This document shows, piece after piece, positions 1-9,188 of a stretch of 35,545 nucleotides of DNA. Numbering within the stretch: position 1 is the first letter of the stretch; each line of letters begins with the position of its first letter. The stretch spans positions 1-35,545 of the forward strand of contig JANSWS010000027.1 of the NCBI GenBank assembly GCA_024743355.1, in the 5' to 3' direction. Source of the stretch: a bacterium (GTDB lineage Bacteria > Planctomycetota > Planctomycetia > Pirellulales > Pirellulaceae). Both the position numbers and the translations under genes were made by a program. The notes under the pieces are model-generated. The model had not been told where the DNA came from. It searched no databases and saw only the letters and a list, made by a program, of their open reading frames with translations.

Positions 1-3000
1 ACGGACAGCGGAAATCCACGGACGAATATTCAGCAGCCCATCGCCGACAACCGCAGCTCAGCGGGTCGTGGGCTGCAGATGCCGGTGCCCATGGGTGGTG
101 CCGTCCGTGCGCCGCTGACGAATTCCGCAGCTGCCGAACGCTATCGATCGTCTTACCCACAACCGCAGTCAATGCGTTCTACTGCCGCGAACGCCGGCAG
201 CCCGTCGCCGTCGCGAGCCAATCCGCAGAACGCTCCCATTGGAAGAGATGCCCTTCCTCCGCCGAGCTCCAGTGCCATGACGAGCGGAGGGACGCAGAGC
301 GGAAGTATGACGCAACGTCCACCCAATGTTTCGCGTGTGCCCTTGCCTGCCCCTTCCAAAGCCTTTCTGGAGCATGCAGCCGAGGCTGGTCAGGAGTCAA
401 CTACCTCGGTAGCGGATAAGCATGTAGGCTCAGCACCGCAAACGCCTTCATCGGCGGTTGGTGTTCCGCCAAGCGTACCGCGCCGCGAGCGGCCGAGCAG
501 CCAAGTCGCAGCCGGTCGAACGACAGCTCCCGAACAAAAAAGTAGCCCAGCAATTGCCGCTAGGGGCGGCAACTCGCCACCGGCGGCCGCAGCTACGGCC
601 TCCAAGGAAGCGACCAGCGATTCCACCCAGTCGCCCAACTCAGTCAGCTTGCCGACGCGATTGGTCAACACACCGCTAGCCGAACAGGCAGCCAAGGCAG
701 AAGCCCACAGTCGTCCCATGTCCCCAAGCTTTCGCACGGCTCAATATCCAACCGCGGCTAGCCCCAACGGCAGCCAACCAACAGTCGCGGAAGAATCGGT
801 CCAGCGAGTCGAGGGAAACGCTTCTCCAAATGCGAATGCGATTTCCAGCGGAACATCTGGCAAGGCAGAAGGCGTGAGCTCCGCATCCAAGCCAGCCACA
901 TCTCAAGCCTCGCTGCCCGCCGGCCCGATCGCAAACATGCCGGCCGATGCCGCGGACTCAACGGCACAATCTACTGCGCCACAATCTACTGCGCCAAAAT
1001 CTATTGGGGCGGGCGACATGCCGGATTTGCCCGTGCTGACGTCGGATATGCCACTGCCCTCTCCCACGGCGGAAACATCATTGAGCGCGGGTCTAAGCGC
1101 CTTGCCGCCTGGCCTGCCCCAGCAACCAGCGACTGTACCATCCGCTCAACCAAGCCAGGCGAGTACCGAGCCGAAGCTTCCCATGGAACAAAAATCAGCA
1201 TCTGCTGAGCTTCCTGCCGGGAACTCCCAAGATGAGATGCCCAAGCTGCCGATGCTGGCTGACCAAGCGACGGCCAAAGCTGGGGAACCGGCGCCAGCGG
1301 CAAGCCAACCACCCGCGAGCTTACCGACAGAAGCGGCTCAAGCTTCCTCTTCGGCAGCAAGTGAAGTCAGCCGAGAGCATTCGATGGCATCTCCTGGACC
1401 GACGCCAGCAGCGAAGGCTGCAATGGCCGCTCAAGAATCTGCAGGCATTCCATCAGCCACCAACCAGATCACAGCTGACAAGCCGTCTGCATCGTTGTCG
1501 ATAGGTAATGCCCCTCTGGCAGGCAGCCAGTCGGCTGCAATTGCCAACGGTCCATCCAGCCTGCAATCGCAGGTGGCAGCCTTGAAACAAAGTGCGCCCG
1601 ATAGCAAGTCCAAGGGCGATTCAGCCGTGCGAGTTCAATCGCGGTTGCCTCGGGTGCAAGTGGACGTTTTGGGACCAAGTAGTGTTCAGGTGGGAGTACC
1701 GGCCAGGTACCAAGTCGTGGTGACGAATCAAGATCAGTTTGATTTGCACGGATTAATTCTGCGGCTTGAAGTGCCCGGCGGACAACGTATAACGCCGGGA
1801 GAGCCGAGCCACGGCGCCATCGATCTCGAACAGGTGCCCGATGAGTCCAGCATGATAACCTGGGGATTTGATCATCTGGCCGCCAGCCAGGTTGCCACGG
1901 CGCCCATTACCGTGGCATCGCCAACGGCCACCGATTTTTCGATCGGAGTCGAATGGACGCTGATGCCCGTTTCCGAAGTGGCGGAAGTACACGTCATTGC
2001 ACCCAAGTTGCAAGTTGAGTTAGAAGGCAGTCAGGAGGTTCTCTTCGGAGCGGTCAACTCTTACCAGTTGCGAGTGCGCAATGCAGGTGACGACCTGGCA
2101 CGTGGCGTGAAAGTCATTGTGGATGCGGGAGAGTTCGGCTCGAGCACCGCCAGCGTGGGCGAATTGAAGCCTGGAGCGGAAGAAGTGGTCGACATTGAGT
2201 TGCAATTCAAGCAAGCCGGTAAGATTCAAGTTGCTGCAGTTGCCGAAGCTGAAAATCACCCGCGTACTTCACAACCCCTCGAGATATTTGTGCGGCAGCC
2301 GAAGGTTGTAGCCCAGCTGTCTGCACCGCCAGTGGTTTACCACGGTTCCGCAACCACATACTCGGTGGTCTTGAGGAATGTCGGGGACACGCCTGCCCGC
2401 GACGTAAACGCCCAACTTGTCCTGCCAGCCGGCGCCAGTCCGGAAGGACTGCCCTATGGCGCTGAGTATGTCGGTCAGAAGTTGAGTTGGAAGATTGACG
2501 AGTTGCAGCCGGCAGCGGCGCAAACCTTCACTTTCCAGATCAACTTACCCAGTGAAGGTGAGAGCGTCGTGCAGTTCGTGTGCAGCGACAAATTGGGAAA
2601 TGCCGCGGATGCCAAGTCGCGTACGGTTGTGAAAGCAATTTCAGATCTGAAGCTGCTGGTTAGTGATCCGGTCGCTCCGGCCCCGGTTGGCAGTGAAGTC
2701 ATCTATGAGCTGGAATTGACAAATCGCGGCTCCAAGGCGGCCAGCAACGTGCATGTGATTACACAGTTCTCACAGGGAATTGAGCCGACGCGCGGCTCAG
2801 GCCACGGCTATCGAGTCGTACCCGGACAACTGTTCTTCGATCCTATTCCTCAGGTTGCGGCGGGAGAGACCGTCCGCTTGCGAGTACACGCGTTGGCGGA
2901 AAAGGACGGGGTCCACCGCTTCCGCGCCGAAGTCCGTTCGGATGAAGCCAACACCCGCTTAGTTCAAGAAGAATCGACGCAGTATCTGCAGACGCAAACT

Positions 3001-3039
3001 CAAATCGCCAGCCCCACGGGCAGAGCGACGCTGCGTTAA
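1..3039 (+). CDS. Secreted DUF11/CARDB-like repeat protein, 5' end outside window
   Basis: The reading frame is open from the first base of the window, so the gene starts upstream; the first internal ATG is at 79 but nothing marks it as the real start. Counting codons from base 1, residues up to about 545 are low-complexity and rich in Pro, Ala, Ser and Gln. Four related beta-sandwich repeats follow, starting near 550, 668, 766 and 880. Each has the pattern of a Val-rich strand, then Y-x-V/L-x-V/L-x-N and a Gly-Asp or Arg-Gly turn, typical of DUF11/CARDB domains. Such domains occur in secreted or surface proteins, and a disordered stalk followed by Ig-like modules fits an envelope protein. 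The signal peptide, if any, lies outside the window. No enzymatic motif is seen. The gene ends at a strong terminator. Family placement is by pattern only and the function is unknown. Confidence 0.75.
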   Translation, partial: TDSGNPRTNIQQPIADNRSSAGRGLQMPVPMGGAVRAPLTNSAAAERYRSSYPQPQSMRSTAANAGSPSPSRANPQNAPIGRDALPPPSSSAMTSGGTQSGSMTQRPPNVSRVPLPAPSKAFLEHAAEAGQESTTSVADKHVGSAPQTPSSAVGVPPSVPRRERPSSQVAAGRTTAPEQKSSPAIAARGGNSPPAAAATASKEATSDSTQSPNSVSLPTRLVNTPLAEQAAKAEAHSRPMSPSFRTAQYPTAASPNGSQPTVAEESVQRVEGNASPNANAISSGTSGKAEGVSSASKPATSQASLPAGPIANMPADAADSTAQSTAPQSTAPKSIGAGDMPDLPVLTSDMPLPSPTAETSLSAGLSALPPGLPQQPATVPSAQPSQASTEPKLPMEQKSASAELPAGNSQDEMPKLPMLADQATAKAGEPAPAASQPPASLPTEAAQASSSAASEVSREHSMASPGPTPAAKAAMAAQESAGIPSATNQITADKPSASLSIGNAPLAGSQSAAIANGPSSLQSQVAALKQSAPDSKSKGDSAVRVQSRLPRVQVDVLGPSSVQVGVPARYQVVVTNQDQFDLHGLILRLEVPGGQRITPGEPSHGAIDLEQVPDESSMITWGFDHLAASQVATAPITVASPTATDFSIGVEWTLMPVSEVAEVHVIAPKLQVELEGSQEVLFGAVNSYQLRVRNAGDDLARGVKVIVDAGEFGSSTASVGELKPGAEEVVDIELQFKQAGKIQVAAVAEAENHPRTSQPLEIFVRQPKVVAQLSAPPVVYHGSATTYSVVLRNVGDTPARDVNAQLVLPAGASPEGLPYGAEYVGQKLSWKIDELQPAAAQTFTFQINLPSEGESVVQFVCSDKLGNAADAKSRTVVKAISDLKLLVSDPVAPAPVGSEVIYELELTNRGSKAASNVHVITQFSQGIEPTRGSGHGYRVVPGQLFFDPIPQVAAGETVRLRVHALAEKDGVHRFRAEVRSDEANTRLVQEESTQYLQTQTQIASPTGRATLR
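966..1010 (+). repeat. 15-bp in-frame tandem repeat inside the low-complexity region
   Basis: Two identical 15-bp units (ACAATCTACTGCGCC) occupy 966-980 and 981-995. A degenerate third copy with about 11 of 15 matches fills 996-1010. Together they encode repeated Gln-Ser-Thr-Ala-Pro units. The repeat keeps the reading frame, so gain or loss of a unit would only change stalk length. Confidence 0.75.
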
Positions 3040-3114
3040 TTGGACGCGCGTGGTTTGCGAATAGGCAGCGTTTTCCTGCGATTTGCAGGCGGATGCTGTC
3101 GATAGAAAAAAACG

Positions 3115-3160
3115 GCCCGAGAGTTCTGCTGGGGGGCGAACTCTCGGGCTTCTCTTTTTT
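3115..3160. terminator. Bidirectional Rho-independent terminator
   Basis: A perfect 12-bp stem pairs 3115-3126 (GCCCGAGAGTTC) with 3138-3149, closing an 11-nt loop. The plus strand continues into a T-rich tract (3150-3160, ending in six T). The left side carries a run of seven A (3106-3112), which gives a U tract for transcripts read from the minus strand. The hairpin lies between the stop of the DUF11/CARDB-like gene (3039) and that of the convergent thioredoxin-like gene (3216), so it probably ends both transcripts. Confidence 0.9.
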
Positions 3161-3215
3161 GTCGAGTCGATTGCATTGAGCGACTCGTGATTCCAAGCCG
3201 CATGCTTCGGCGCGA

Positions 3216-4388
3216 CTATTTTTCCGCCTCTACTGCAGGAGCAGCGGCCGGCTTGGTTTCCTTGGCAGCCTTCATCTCCGCCAAAAATCCCTGGAAGAAT
3301 TCGCGGTCCCTGGCGACGGTAGTCAATTCGATGGCAGTTTCTTCCATCTTGATCGCCGCGTCGACATCGCCTCGCAAGAACAAAATGTGCGCTACGGTGT
3401 CCAGCAGACTTGCCTTCTCGTCCGGTACTTTCGATTGTTCGGCCGCAGCAGCCGCAGCCTCTTGCGAGACGGTCAACAGCGAACTATCGGCTTTCAACCG
3501 GCCTTGCGCGGCGAATTCGTATAGGTTCCAAGCGATCATGTTGGTTTCGCCAAGAACTTCCGTTCGCGACTTAAAGAGTGATTTCAGATGCTCCGCAGCG
3601 CCATCTTCCTGGCCAGACGCGAGCAACACTTGCAATTTGAGCATGCCTAGTTGCAAGTTATCGCCCTTGGCCAAGTTCTGATCGATCAGCTTGATTGCCG
3701 TTTCGAAGTCTTGTTCGTTCAAGGCGGCAAAAATCTCCTGCATTGCTTTCTCTGCTTCTTGCTTGGCACGCATGACTTCGGCGTAGGCTTCGCGATCCCA
3801 CTTGTCATTGACCACTTGATCCAAGGGCTCATCCAGTTCCATGGGATGGCCAATCCATTCGATCTTGGCATCTTTGCCTACGATGAACGAAGTCGGAATT
3901 CCGTTTTGTGCAGCCGCCTGCATGTAGTCCTCAAACGAGCTTTGGTCGGGGTCGGTCGTCAGGCAGTAAGCGCTGGTGAGTTGACGATAGGTTTGCTGAT
4001 TAGCTTCTTCGCCTTCTTCTCCCTCGGACGCTTCCCCTCCCCGAACTTCACGTTCCAGGAATTTTTCGACCGTTTCCAAGTCTTCATCACTGATGCTGAT
4101 GATCTGAACTCCCTGGCTGGCATATTTACCTTGAAGATCAGCCAAATGGGGCATGCTACTGATGCATGGACCACACCAGGTCGCCCAAAACTCAACCACA
4201 TAAACTTTGCCTGGTTCGAACTTTTTGACAGGCTCAAACTTTCCGCCAGCGAGATGAATCCAGTGCTCGATGTCCAAATCTGGTGCTTGCGAACCGATGG
4301 TGAGAAGTTCGGCGGCGTTGGTTCGATCGCTTGGAACGCAACTGAATGACAGCACGGTCAAAGCCAGTGCTAGAAGGTGTTTTTGCAC
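3216..4388 (-). CDS. TlpA/ResA-type thioredoxin-like protein with C-terminal helical extension
   Basis: This is a predicted exported thiol-disulfide oxidoreductase. GTG at 4388 is preferred as start because GGGAG (4399-4395) lies six bases upstream. An upstream in-frame ATG at 4424 would add 12 residues and place the hydrophobic segment further in. The N-terminus has a signal peptide (Lys-His, then a Leu-Ala-rich core) with likely cleavage after Asn-Ala-Ala. The thioredoxin-like domain covers roughly residues 35-200. Its W-C-G-P-C motif has cysteines at 72 and 75, and a P-T-S-F segment near residue 165 fits the cis-proline loop. Residues from about 215 to the end are alpha-helical and TPR-like, with a Lys/Ala/Glu-rich tail. 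TlpA/ResA proteins reduce envelope disulfides, often for cytochrome c maturation or oxidative repair; the partner here is unknown. It converges on the previous gene across a shared terminator. Confidence 0.85.
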   Translation of the reverse strand: MQKHLLALALTVLSFSCVPSDRTNAAELLTIGSQAPDLDIEHWIHLAGGKFEPVKKFEPGKVYVVEFWATWCGPCISSMPHLADLQGKYASQGVQIISISDEDLETVEKFLEREVRGGEASEGEEGEEANQQTYRQLTSAYCLTTDPDQSSFEDYMQAAAQNGIPTSFIVGKDAKIEWIGHPMELDEPLDQVVNDKWDREAYAEVMRAKQEAEKAMQEIFAALNEQDFETAIKLIDQNLAKGDNLQLGMLKLQVLLASGQEDGAAEHLKSLFKSRTEVLGETNMIAWNLYEFAAQGRLKADSSLLTVSQEAAAAAAEQSKVPDEKASLLDTVAHILFLRGDVDAAIKMEETAIELTTVARDREFFQGFLAEMKAAKETKPAAAPAVEAEK

Positions 4389-4684
4389 AATGTGCTCCCG
4401 TTGTTCTAGGGTAGGAATCATCAAAAAGTATCAACCAAAGCGGCCCTGGCGGATAGTCGAAAATGGTACCTGGCAGGCAATCAACTGCCAAAAAACCATT
4501 CGTATGTGGGGTGTTTCGCATACCAAATGCCCGGCACCTCAACGATTCGCATGGCTTCGCCCTGTCGGGATGGTTAGTGTAGACAGCTGCGAAGGGACCG
4601 GCCAAAGTTGGTCGTTTTGACCGTATCGTAATAATTCACAAAGTCTTTCCCAGGCTTGTTTTAGTTTTGAATGGAGCCGTTTGC

Positions 4685-5011
4685 ATGCCAAATACTCGCC
4701 GTGCCAAAATTGAAGAGATGCTTCGCGAGGAACCGGACGACGTTTTCCTGCGGTATTCGCTGGCGATGGAAATGTGCAGCGAAGGGGAGGAAGACAGCGC
4801 ACTGAAGCTTTTCGCGGCACTTTGCGACGAGACGCCACCCCACGTGCCGGCCTTCTTTCGCAGCGCGCAAGTGCATGCGGACCAGGAGCGTTGGGACGCT
4901 GCCAGGGAATTTCTGCGGCGTGGTATTGCGGCCGCGAGAGAACAAAATGATCTGCATGCGGCAGCCGAGATGAGCGAGATGCTGTCCGAGTTGGGCGCCT
5001 ACGACGAGTAG
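4685..5011 (+). CDS. Small TPR-like protein
   Basis: This 108-residue protein appears cytoplasmic: there is no signal peptide or membrane segment. ATG at 4685 is preferred because TGGAG lies about eight bases upstream; an in-frame TTG at 4667 would add six residues but has no ribosome-binding site. The chain is almost entirely helical and fits two to three TPR-type helix pairs, with recurring Leu-x-x-Ala/Tyr-x-Leu-Ala spacing, an Asp/Glu-rich face and the element R-W-D-A-A-R-E-F. TPR proteins act as protein-protein adaptors. The partner is not evident. It stands alone, divergent from the thioredoxin-like gene and 204 bp before the dehydrogenase gene. Confidence 0.7.
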   Translation: MPNTRRAKIEEMLREEPDDVFLRYSLAMEMCSEGEEDSALKLFAALCDETPPHVPAFFRSAQVHADQERWDAAREFLRRGIAAAREQNDLHAAAEMSEMLSELGAYDE

Positions 5012-5215
5012 CGGTATTGTGGGAATCGTGCGACAATTCCTGATCAAGTCGAGCGAATGGTGCAGCTCTCAGAGAATGCTGATCAGGCTCGTTCGAGCTG
5101 TGGACAGGCGTGCGAATGCCTGCAGGCGAAGGCAGCTCAGCTTATTAACTTACACAAGCCAGAATCTCGGGGTAGTTAGTGATCGAGCCCAAGTATTCCG
5201 TGTTGGACAGCAAGG

Positions 5216-8200
5216 ATGGATGCTGAGCAGACCCGCGTTCAAGCTGATTTGCGAGGTCTCATTGATGGAGACGTACATTGCGATGAGCTGTTCACGCAGA
5301 TGTATGCCAGTGATGCCAGCGTCTATGAAATCCGGCCACTGGGTGTAGCCAGGCCACGTTCAACGCGGGATGTCTCGGAAATCCTACGTTACTGTCACGA
5401 GAATGAACTGGCCGTGTTTGCCAGGGGTGGCGGGAGTGGTTTGGCGGGACAGTCTTTGGGGCGGGGGCTGATCGTTGACTTCTCACGCTACATGAAGCGA
5501 GTTCATGCGCCACGCGGAGAAAGCGTGCGTGTTCAGAGCGGCGTCGTGCAAGCGGATTTGAATCGAGCTCTGGGTAGACACAATCTTCTCTTCGGTCCCG
5601 ACCCGGCGACACGTAGCGTTTCCTCCTTGGGCAGCATGTTGGCCATTGATGCTGCTGGCAGCCACTTTCCACTCTACGGTTCCGCGGGAGATTGTGTCGA
5701 ATCCTTGCAGTTGGTTCTGGCGGACGGCGATGTAGTCGAGTTGGCTCAACATGCTTGGGCTCCGGATGAGCCAGATGAGAATTTAAGTCGAGCTAGTGTG
5801 CTGGCTAAACAAACAGGCATGCTGCTGCAACAGAACTCAGCCTTGTTGATCCGGCCACCCTGGGCAGAGGTAGCCCGGGGTTGTGGGTACCGCTTCGAAG
5901 CCGCCTTGGATGGTGATCGCGTGAATCTCGCCAGATTGGTTTGCGGTTCGGAGGGCACTCTGGGGCTGATCACCGAGGCGACCTTGCGGCTGGAACCGAT
6001 TCCCAAGGTGCGGGGATTGATTCTGCTGTTCTTCCAGCGTTTGGAGACGGCTGCTCGGGCAGTTCTCGAGATCAACCAGGAAGAATTGGCCGCTTGTGAC
6101 CTGATGGATCGTCGGCTGCTGGAGATAGCTCGCGAGACGGAACCCGTCTACGAGTCGATTGTCCCGCGCGGTGCGGAAGCCATGTTGCTGGTTGAGCTGC
6201 GAGGGGAGGAGCCGCAAAGTGTTCGCAGGCGATTGCTGGGGCTGGTGCATCGCTTGCAGCGACGCGGCAAGCCGGTCGTCTCTTATCGCCTGACAACGGA
6301 CCGCACCGAGCGTAATCTGATGTGGAGGCTGGCACGGCGTGTGATCCCAAGGCTTTACAAGCTCAAAGGCAATCTGCGTCCACTGCCCTTTGTGGAAGAT
6401 CTTTCCATTCCCCCGCAGCGATTGCCCGAGTTCTTGCTCGAGATCCAAAACATATTGAAACAGGAACGGGTAACCGCAACGATTTTTGCACACGCATTGC
6501 ACGGCCACGTGGATGTTCGGCCCTTTCTGGACTTGGCCAATCCCGACGATCAACTGCGAGTTTCGCGATTGAGCGACACGATTTTCGAAAAGGTATTTGA
6601 ATTCGGAGGAAGTATCTCGGGTGAGCATGCCTTAGGTCTCAGTCGCGCTGGGTTCGCCGAGCGTCAGTTGGGTCCCAGAATTGACTTGTGCCGCAAGGTC
6701 AAGCATATCTTTGATCCCTCGGGGATTTTGAATCCTGGAAAATATCTAAGCCCCACGCCTCCCAAAGCCAATGAGAACTTGCGGCCAGTGCCCAGGCATT
6801 TGACGCCCACAAACACCAACAATGCTTCGGCAACAACGGGCGAAACCAATGATGCTGCCGGCCTGAACAGTGCATCCTCCAACTGGCTTGCGGATCGATC
6901 GGGAAGCTCTGTCAAATTACCCGAACGCGGAGTTAATCTGCCCGTCTTGCTCGATTGGAACGATGCGGAATCGATCGGATATACTTCGCGATCTTGCAAC
7001 GGCTGCGGCCGTTGTCGCACCAGTGCGCAGGCGGAACGCATGTGTCCGATGTTTCGTGTGCACGGAGGTGAAGAAGCGGCACCTAGAGCCAAGGCCAATT
7101 TGTTGCGGGGCATGCTGACTGGTTCACTGGAGGTGGCTTGGCTGGAAAGTCGAGAGCTGAAGGCCGTTAGCGACTTGTGTTTTAATTGTCATCAGTGTCG
7201 CCTCGAGTGTCCGGCGTCCGTCAATATTCCCAAGCTCGTGCAGGAGACGAAGGCACAATATGTGGCGGTGCACGGGTTACCTCTCAGTGAGCGTTTACTG
7301 AATCGAGTGGATGTCTTGGCCGCCCTTGGTAGTCGTTTCCCACGCATGGCCAACTGGGCGATTGGCAGTCCCAAGATGCGTTGGCTGCTGGAACGTACGT
7401 TCGGGATCGCGCAGGGACGCAAGCTGCCCAAATTGACTCGGCGGAGCTTCTTGAGCTGGGCGGCTCGCGAGCGGCTGAATCGTTTGGAGCGCAAGTCGGG
7501 CAGAAAGGTAGCTTACTTCATCGATCAGTATGTCAATTGGCACAATCCGCTACTGGGTAGATCTGTGGTCGAGGTCCTGAATCACCAAGGAATCGACGTT
7601 TACATCCCCACCAATCAAACGCCATCTTGGATGGCCATGATTGCCTCGGGTGATGTGGAGCGAGCTCGTAAGCTGGCAAAGACCAATATCGAAATTCTTT
7701 CCGACGCGGTTCGAGCCGGCTATGACATTGTCACGAGCGAGCCTTCAGCCGCGCTCTGCTTGAGGCACGAGTACAGGAGTCTCATTGCGGACGAGGACAC
7801 CGAGCTGATTGCCAAGCACACGTATCTGCTGGATACTTACCTTTGGGATATGCACTCCAGAAATGAGCTTGAACTGGATTTTCGACCCGTAAATCTCTCC
7901 GTGCTGTATCATGAGCCCTGTCATTCGCGAGTCTTGGACCCGCGCAATCCCGCGTTGCAGTTGATGAAATTGATTCCGGGCTTGAACGTGGAGAGGGCAG
8001 ATGCCGGGTGCAGCGGCATGGCGGGTACCTACGGGTTGCGGCGCAAAAACTTTCGCAACAGCGTCCGCATCGGCCGCGGTCTGATCTCGGCCATGAAAGA
8101 GACGTCCGCCCAGTTCGGGACCACCGAGTGCACTGCCTGTAAGCTGCAGATGGAACAAGCCAGTACGAAACCGGCTGTGCACCCGATTGCGTTGCTTGCT

Positions 8201-8272
8201 TACGCCTACGGACGGATGCCGCAGTTGGCCGCTTGGTTTTCTTCTCGGAACGAGGGAATCATCGTCAGTTAA
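5216..8272 (+). CDS. YdiJ-type FAD-linked dehydrogenase fused to Fe-S/CCG domains
   Basis: This 1018-residue flavo-iron-sulfur protein probably oxidises a D-2-hydroxy acid and passes electrons to a carrier. The N-terminal FAD_binding_4 (PCMH) domain spans about 40-275, with R-G-G-G-S-G-L-A-G-Q near residue 65. A FAD-oxidase C-terminal domain follows to about 525. After a Thr/Asn-rich linker (about 535-580) come two 4Fe-4S motifs: C594-x2-C597-x2-C600 with a later Cys-Pro, and C655-x2-C658-x2-C661-x3-C665-Pro. The C-terminal CCG region keeps H-E-P-C (C902), G-C-S-G (C932) and C972-x2-C975, while the preceding CCG-like copy has lost its cysteines. Length and domain order match YdiJ-type D-2-hydroxyglutarate dehydrogenases; glycolate or D-lactate oxidation are alternatives. 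ATG 5216 is the only good start, since a stop lies 36 bases upstream. The stop codon abuts the moaD start. Confidence 0.85.
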   Translation: MDAEQTRVQADLRGLIDGDVHCDELFTQMYASDASVYEIRPLGVARPRSTRDVSEILRYCHENELAVFARGGGSGLAGQSLGRGLIVDFSRYMKRVHAPRGESVRVQSGVVQADLNRALGRHNLLFGPDPATRSVSSLGSMLAIDAAGSHFPLYGSAGDCVESLQLVLADGDVVELAQHAWAPDEPDENLSRASVLAKQTGMLLQQNSALLIRPPWAEVARGCGYRFEAALDGDRVNLARLVCGSEGTLGLITEATLRLEPIPKVRGLILLFFQRLETAARAVLEINQEELAACDLMDRRLLEIARETEPVYESIVPRGAEAMLLVELRGEEPQSVRRRLLGLVHRLQRRGKPVVSYRLTTDRTERNLMWRLARRVIPRLYKLKGNLRPLPFVEDLSIPPQRLPEFLLEIQNILKQERVTATIFAHALHGHVDVRPFLDLANPDDQLRVSRLSDTIFEKVFEFGGSISGEHALGLSRAGFAERQLGPRIDLCRKVKHIFDPSGILNPGKYLSPTPPKANENLRPVPRHLTPTNTNNASATTGETNDAAGLNSASSNWLADRSGSSVKLPERGVNLPVLLDWNDAESIGYTSRSCNGCGRCRTSAQAERMCPMFRVHGGEEAAPRAKANLLRGMLTGSLEVAWLESRELKAVSDLCFNCHQCRLECPASVNIPKLVQETKAQYVAVHGLPLSERLLNRVDVLAALGSRFPRMANWAIGSPKMRWLLERTFGIAQGRKLPKLTRRSFLSWAARERLNRLERKSGRKVAYFIDQYVNWHNPLLGRSVVEVLNHQGIDVYIPTNQTPSWMAMIASGDVERARKLAKTNIEILSDAVRAGYDIVTSEPSAALCLRHEYRSLIADEDTELIAKHTYLLDTYLWDMHSRNELELDFRPVNLSVLYHEPCHSRVLDPRNPALQLMKLIPGLNVERADAGCSGMAGTYGLRRKNFRNSVRIGRGLISAMKETSAQFGTTECTACKLQMEQASTKPAVHPIALLAYAYGRMPQLAAWFSSRNEGIIVS

Positions 8273-8548
8273 ATGTCTGGACCGAACAGCAGCGTGGACA
8301 ATATCTCGATTGAAGTACTGCTCTTTGCGGGCGCCTCGGAGCTTGCTGGAGCTCGCAGCATAGTGCTTTCTTTGGCTGCGGGGACGACTGTCGCTGAGCT
8401 TCGCGAGAATTTGATTCACCAGTATCCTGCACTGGAGCCCTTGGCGACTGTTAGCCGGTGGGCGGTGGGGGAAATTTTTGTTGACGACACACACTGTTTA
8501 AAAAATTCTGATCGTGTGGCCATGATTCCTCCCGTGAGCGGCGGTTAG
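8273..8548 (+). CDS. moaD: MoaD, molybdopterin synthase sulfur-carrier subunit
   Basis: This ubiquitin-fold sulfur carrier of 91 residues ends in P-P-V-S-G-G. The terminal Gly-Gly becomes a thiocarboxylate, which MoaE uses to put the dithiolene sulfurs on precursor Z. Family features are the central hydrophobic Leu/Val pattern (L-L-F-A-G-A near residue 14) and V-A-M-I-P-P just before the tail. It begins on the base after the stop of the dehydrogenase gene, which points to translational coupling. MoaD, ThiS and related carriers share the fold, but moaE and moaA next door settle the identity. Confidence 0.93.
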   Translation: MSGPNSSVDNISIEVLLFAGASELAGARSIVLSLAAGTTVAELRENLIHQYPALEPLATVSRWAVGEIFVDDTHCLKNSDRVAMIPPVSGG

Positions 8549-8699
8549 AATACACGGAGTTCTAAATGTCCCGCGAGCGGGTTTGCCCTCGCGACTGCGG
8601 CGAACACCGTCGCTTGGTGACTGGTTAGTAGCCAGCCGTGGACGCGAAGATGGCAGATTTCGAAGCTGCGAGATTGACCGATTTCGGAAACATAAACCC

Positions 8700-9188
8700 A
8701 TGATTGAGTTGATTGAAGAACCCATTGATGCTGCGCGATTGCTGACAGCGGTAAGTGATCCGGCCTGTGGTGGCCAGGTCTTATTCGTTGGTACGACGCG
8801 CCGCTGGACACAACGTGATCCGCACGATCTGCTGGAAACTGAGTATCTGATGTACGAAGCCTATCGCGAGATGGCCCTCGGACAGATGCGTTCCCTGGCA
8901 GAGGAAGCAGCGAAGCGTTGGCCGATCAAGAAGTTCGCCATGGTGCATCGACTGGGACGTGTCGAACCCCAGGAAGCCTCTGTCGCGGTGGCAGTCAGCT
9001 CGCCGCATCGAAGCGAAGCCTTTGAGGCTGCTAAATGGTTGATCGATCAGCTCAAACACGAGGTGCCGATCTGGAAGCAGGAACACTACGTGCAAAACGG
9101 AACCGAGTGGATTCATCCCAGCTCTGGCAGTTGCAACTGTCCGACGCATGAGCCCAAGTTGGCAGCCAATAAGCAGCATTCCAGATGA
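8700..9188 (+). CDS. moaE: MoaE, molybdopterin synthase catalytic subunit
   Basis: This is the catalytic subunit that converts precursor Z to molybdopterin using MoaD thiocarboxylate. ATG 8700 gives 162 residues; the frame is open further upstream to 8583, but that stretch has no MoaE-like sequence. Recognisable elements are G-T-T-R-R (MoaE normally has G-x-x-R here), the Y-E-A-Y-R-E-M-A signature, V-H-R-L-G-R-V, the S-S-P-H-R-S-E-A-F active-site loop, and Lys119 and Lys126 within L-K-H-E-V-P-I-W-K. Those two lysines match the positions known to matter in E. coli MoaE. The ribosome-binding site is weak. The gene follows moaD after 151 bp and overlaps moaA by four bases (ATGA), so the two are probably translationally coupled. 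Confidence 0.93.
   Translation: MIELIEEPIDAARLLTAVSDPACGGQVLFVGTTRRWTQRDPHDLLETEYLMYEAYREMALGQMRSLAEEAAKRWPIKKFAMVHRLGRVEPQEASVAVAVSSPHRSEAFEAAKWLIDQLKHEVPIWKQEHYVQNGTEWIHPSSGSCNCPTHEPKLAANKQHSR

Noticed and set aside
3651-4349. Plus-strand open frame of 232 codons opposite the thioredoxin-like gene
   Set aside because: The minus strand carries a signal peptide, W-C-G-P-C motif and ribosome-binding site; the plus frame shows no domain.
4471-4490. TGGCAG/CTGCCA inverted repeat next to a run of A in the divergent gap before the TPR-like gene
   Set aside because: Arms are only 6 bp and the homopolymer is on the wrong side for a terminator of either neighbouring gene.
4617-4640. TTGACC as a -35 for the TPR-like gene
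   Set aside because: No acceptable -10 lies 15-19 bp downstream, so a promoter was not called.
5085-5110. GTTCGA sequence reminiscent of a tRNA T-loop
   Set aside because: No acceptor stem, D-arm or anticodon arm can be formed around it.
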